Shown here: positions 4,468-5,156 of the stretch, piece by piece
Layout of the letters: the number at the start of each line of letters is the position of its first letter
Position numbering within the stretch: the first letter of the stretch is position 1
Assembly: GCF_900626145.1 (NCBI RefSeq)
Contig: NZ_LR130825.1
Location: forward strand, 1-5,156
Direction of reading: 5' to 3'
Source of the DNA: Intestinimonas timonensis
Lineage (GTDB): Bacteria > Bacillota > Clostridia > Oscillospirales > Oscillospiraceae
Length of the DNA stretch: 5,156 nucleotides
Notes under the pieces: generated by a model
Database searches by the model: none
What the model saw: only the letters and a program-made list of their open reading frames with translations
Told to the model about the DNA's origin: nothing
Made by a program: the position numbers and the translations under genes

Positions 4468-4507
4468 ACGAGATAAAATAGAAATGAGGGGCGATAGAGC
4501 GGAAATG

Positions 4508-5155
4508 TCAGATTTTCCACTCTATCTGAACACGGTCGCTGGTGGCCTTGATTGTAGAAATCAAGCCATCGGCGGCTTTTCTTTTGTCGTCAAAATCTAT
4601 GCTCTCCCAGTTGTCGAGATAATAGGACAGTTTCTTTATCTGCTGAGGCGATATGGTTTCGACGCTCAAATCGGCTATTGCTTTTGAAATGGTCTGACGG
4701 CGGGTGTCCAGTTCTTCGATTTTCTTGTTGGCGTAGGCAAGCAAGGTCGCATTGGCTCCGGTCAGTGTGTCCAGCAGCTTTTCAATTTCTGCCTCCACCT
4801 GCGCCAGCTCTACTTGATAAGCTGTCAGCTTCGGATTGATCTTTTCCTCTTTGCCGTGAAGTATCTGAAAATCTTTGAACTTCTCCTGCATGGCCGAGAA
4901 AATGAATTGCTCAAATTCTTCTTTGCGGATTTTCCCGCAGCCCGGACAACCTTTGTTTTCCGTCCGTTTGGTGCAGCGGAAATAGCCTGTGCTGTTTGGT
5001 ACATGGGTGGCTTTCAGCGCATACCCACAATGCCCGCATTTGATTTTTCCGGCCAGCCAAGTGTTTTTCGGTTTCCGCCCCTGCTGGAAGGTGGTATTTG
5101 CCATGAGCTTTTTCCGGCATTTCAGCCATGTGTCCGAGGGGATCAATGCTTCATG
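4508..5155 (-). CDS. Large serine recombinase, C-terminal fragment (5' end outside window)
   Basis: The frame is open to the window edge and encodes 215 residues before TGA. Numbering from the first full codon (His, 5155-5153), it opens with HEALIPSDTWLKCRKKL, the end of the 'Recombinase' domain (PF07508-type 'H..li....W'). A zinc beta-ribbon follows, with C40-x-x-C43 (CGHCGYALK), C61 (YFRCTKR) and C70-x-x-C73 (CPGCGK). Residues about 110-163 are a long alpha-helical, probably coiled-coil region, and the tail ends with IEWKI. In large serine integrases the zinc ribbon contacts att half-sites and the coiled coil controls synapsis and directionality. The catalytic serine domain lies outside the window. 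A TTG at 5146 is in frame but internal to the domain and should not be taken as a start. It points towards the surface cluster and ends 787 nt before it. This family drives integration of ICEs, phages and Tn4451-like elements. Confidence 0.94.
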   Translation of the reverse strand, partial: HEALIPSDTWLKCRKKLMANTTFQQGRKPKNTWLAGKIKCGHCGYALKATHVPNSTGYFRCTKRTENKGCPGCGKIRKEEFEQFIFSAMQEKFKDFQILHGKEEKINPKLTAYQVELAQVEAEIEKLLDTLTGANATLLAYANKKIEELDTRRQTISKAIADLSVETISPQQIKKLSYYLDNWESIDFDDKRKAADGLISTIKATSDRVQIEWKI

Positions 5156-5156
5156 G

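Larger units (their letters stand above)
3721..4507. other. 787-bp stretch without a convincing gene
   Basis: Short open frames exist here on both strands (for example + 4068-4370, + from 4283, - 4171-4395, - 3717-3902), but none combines a good ribosome binding site with a recognisable protein, and several overlap each other or the recombinase gene antisense. The left half (3721-4031) holds the leader hairpins of the SH3b gene, divergent promoter-like sequences and a possible small RNA. The right half (4032-4507) is AT-rich and holds a large imperfect inverted repeat and a small repeat cluster near 4433-4467. It may contain the boundary of the element that carries the recombinase. Confidence 0.6.

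Noticed and set aside
4283..4687. 134-codon plus-strand frame entering the recombinase gene
   Set aside because: Its second half is antisense to the recombinase C-terminus. The first 40 codons look somewhat protein-like, but there is no family match and no support for a frameshifted gene.
1..5156. CRISPR array, tRNA or rRNA
   Set aside because: No regularly spaced short repeats, no cloverleaf with a GTTCRA T-loop, and no rRNA-like conserved blocks were found on either strand.

Overview
The window looks like an accessory stretch from a Gram-positive gut Clostridia genome, most likely Oscillospiraceae (Flavonifractor/Oscillibacter-like). This rests on the style of the SLH repeats in the first surface protein (the FSPD-x-TCT-x-x-QI pattern), two lipoprotein signal peptides, strong purine-rich ribosome binding sites, and a large serine recombinase of the Firmicutes mobile-element type. 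The taxonomic call is an inference from protein style, not from a marker gene.

Layout. Positions 1-173 (+) are the tail of an IS3-family insertion sequence: the transposase C-terminus and a recognisable IS terminus. Positions 174-295 are non-coding with a nested palindrome. A strong minus-strand terminator at 296-336 closes a cluster of three minus-strand genes, read right to left: an SH3b lipoprotein (2923-3720), an SLH lipoprotein with an unrecognised N-terminal domain (1467-2831), and a secreted three-SLH protein (347-1297). I see no convincing terminator between them, so they may form one transcription unit. The gap before the last gene (1298-1466) is dense in inverted repeats and could be a structured RNA leader. 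Upstream of the cluster lies a 787-bp stretch without a convincing gene (3721-4507). It holds hairpins and a possible attenuator in the leader of the first gene, overlapping divergent promoter-like sequences, a possible small RNA with its own terminator on the plus strand, and a large imperfect inverted repeat. The right end (4508-5155, minus) is the C-terminal part of a large serine recombinase running off the window.

How the parts may work together. All three cluster genes encode exported envelope proteins. The two lipoproteins would be held at the membrane, while their SH3b and SLH modules could contact peptidoglycan or wall polymer. The third would be exported and bound only through its SLH domains. 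Flanking by an IS and a recombinase suggests cargo on, or beside, a mobile element. The cluster's function cannot be read from the sequence: the N-terminal domains of both SLH proteins are not ones I recognise. The most interesting material is the three-gene surface module and the non-coding structures around it.
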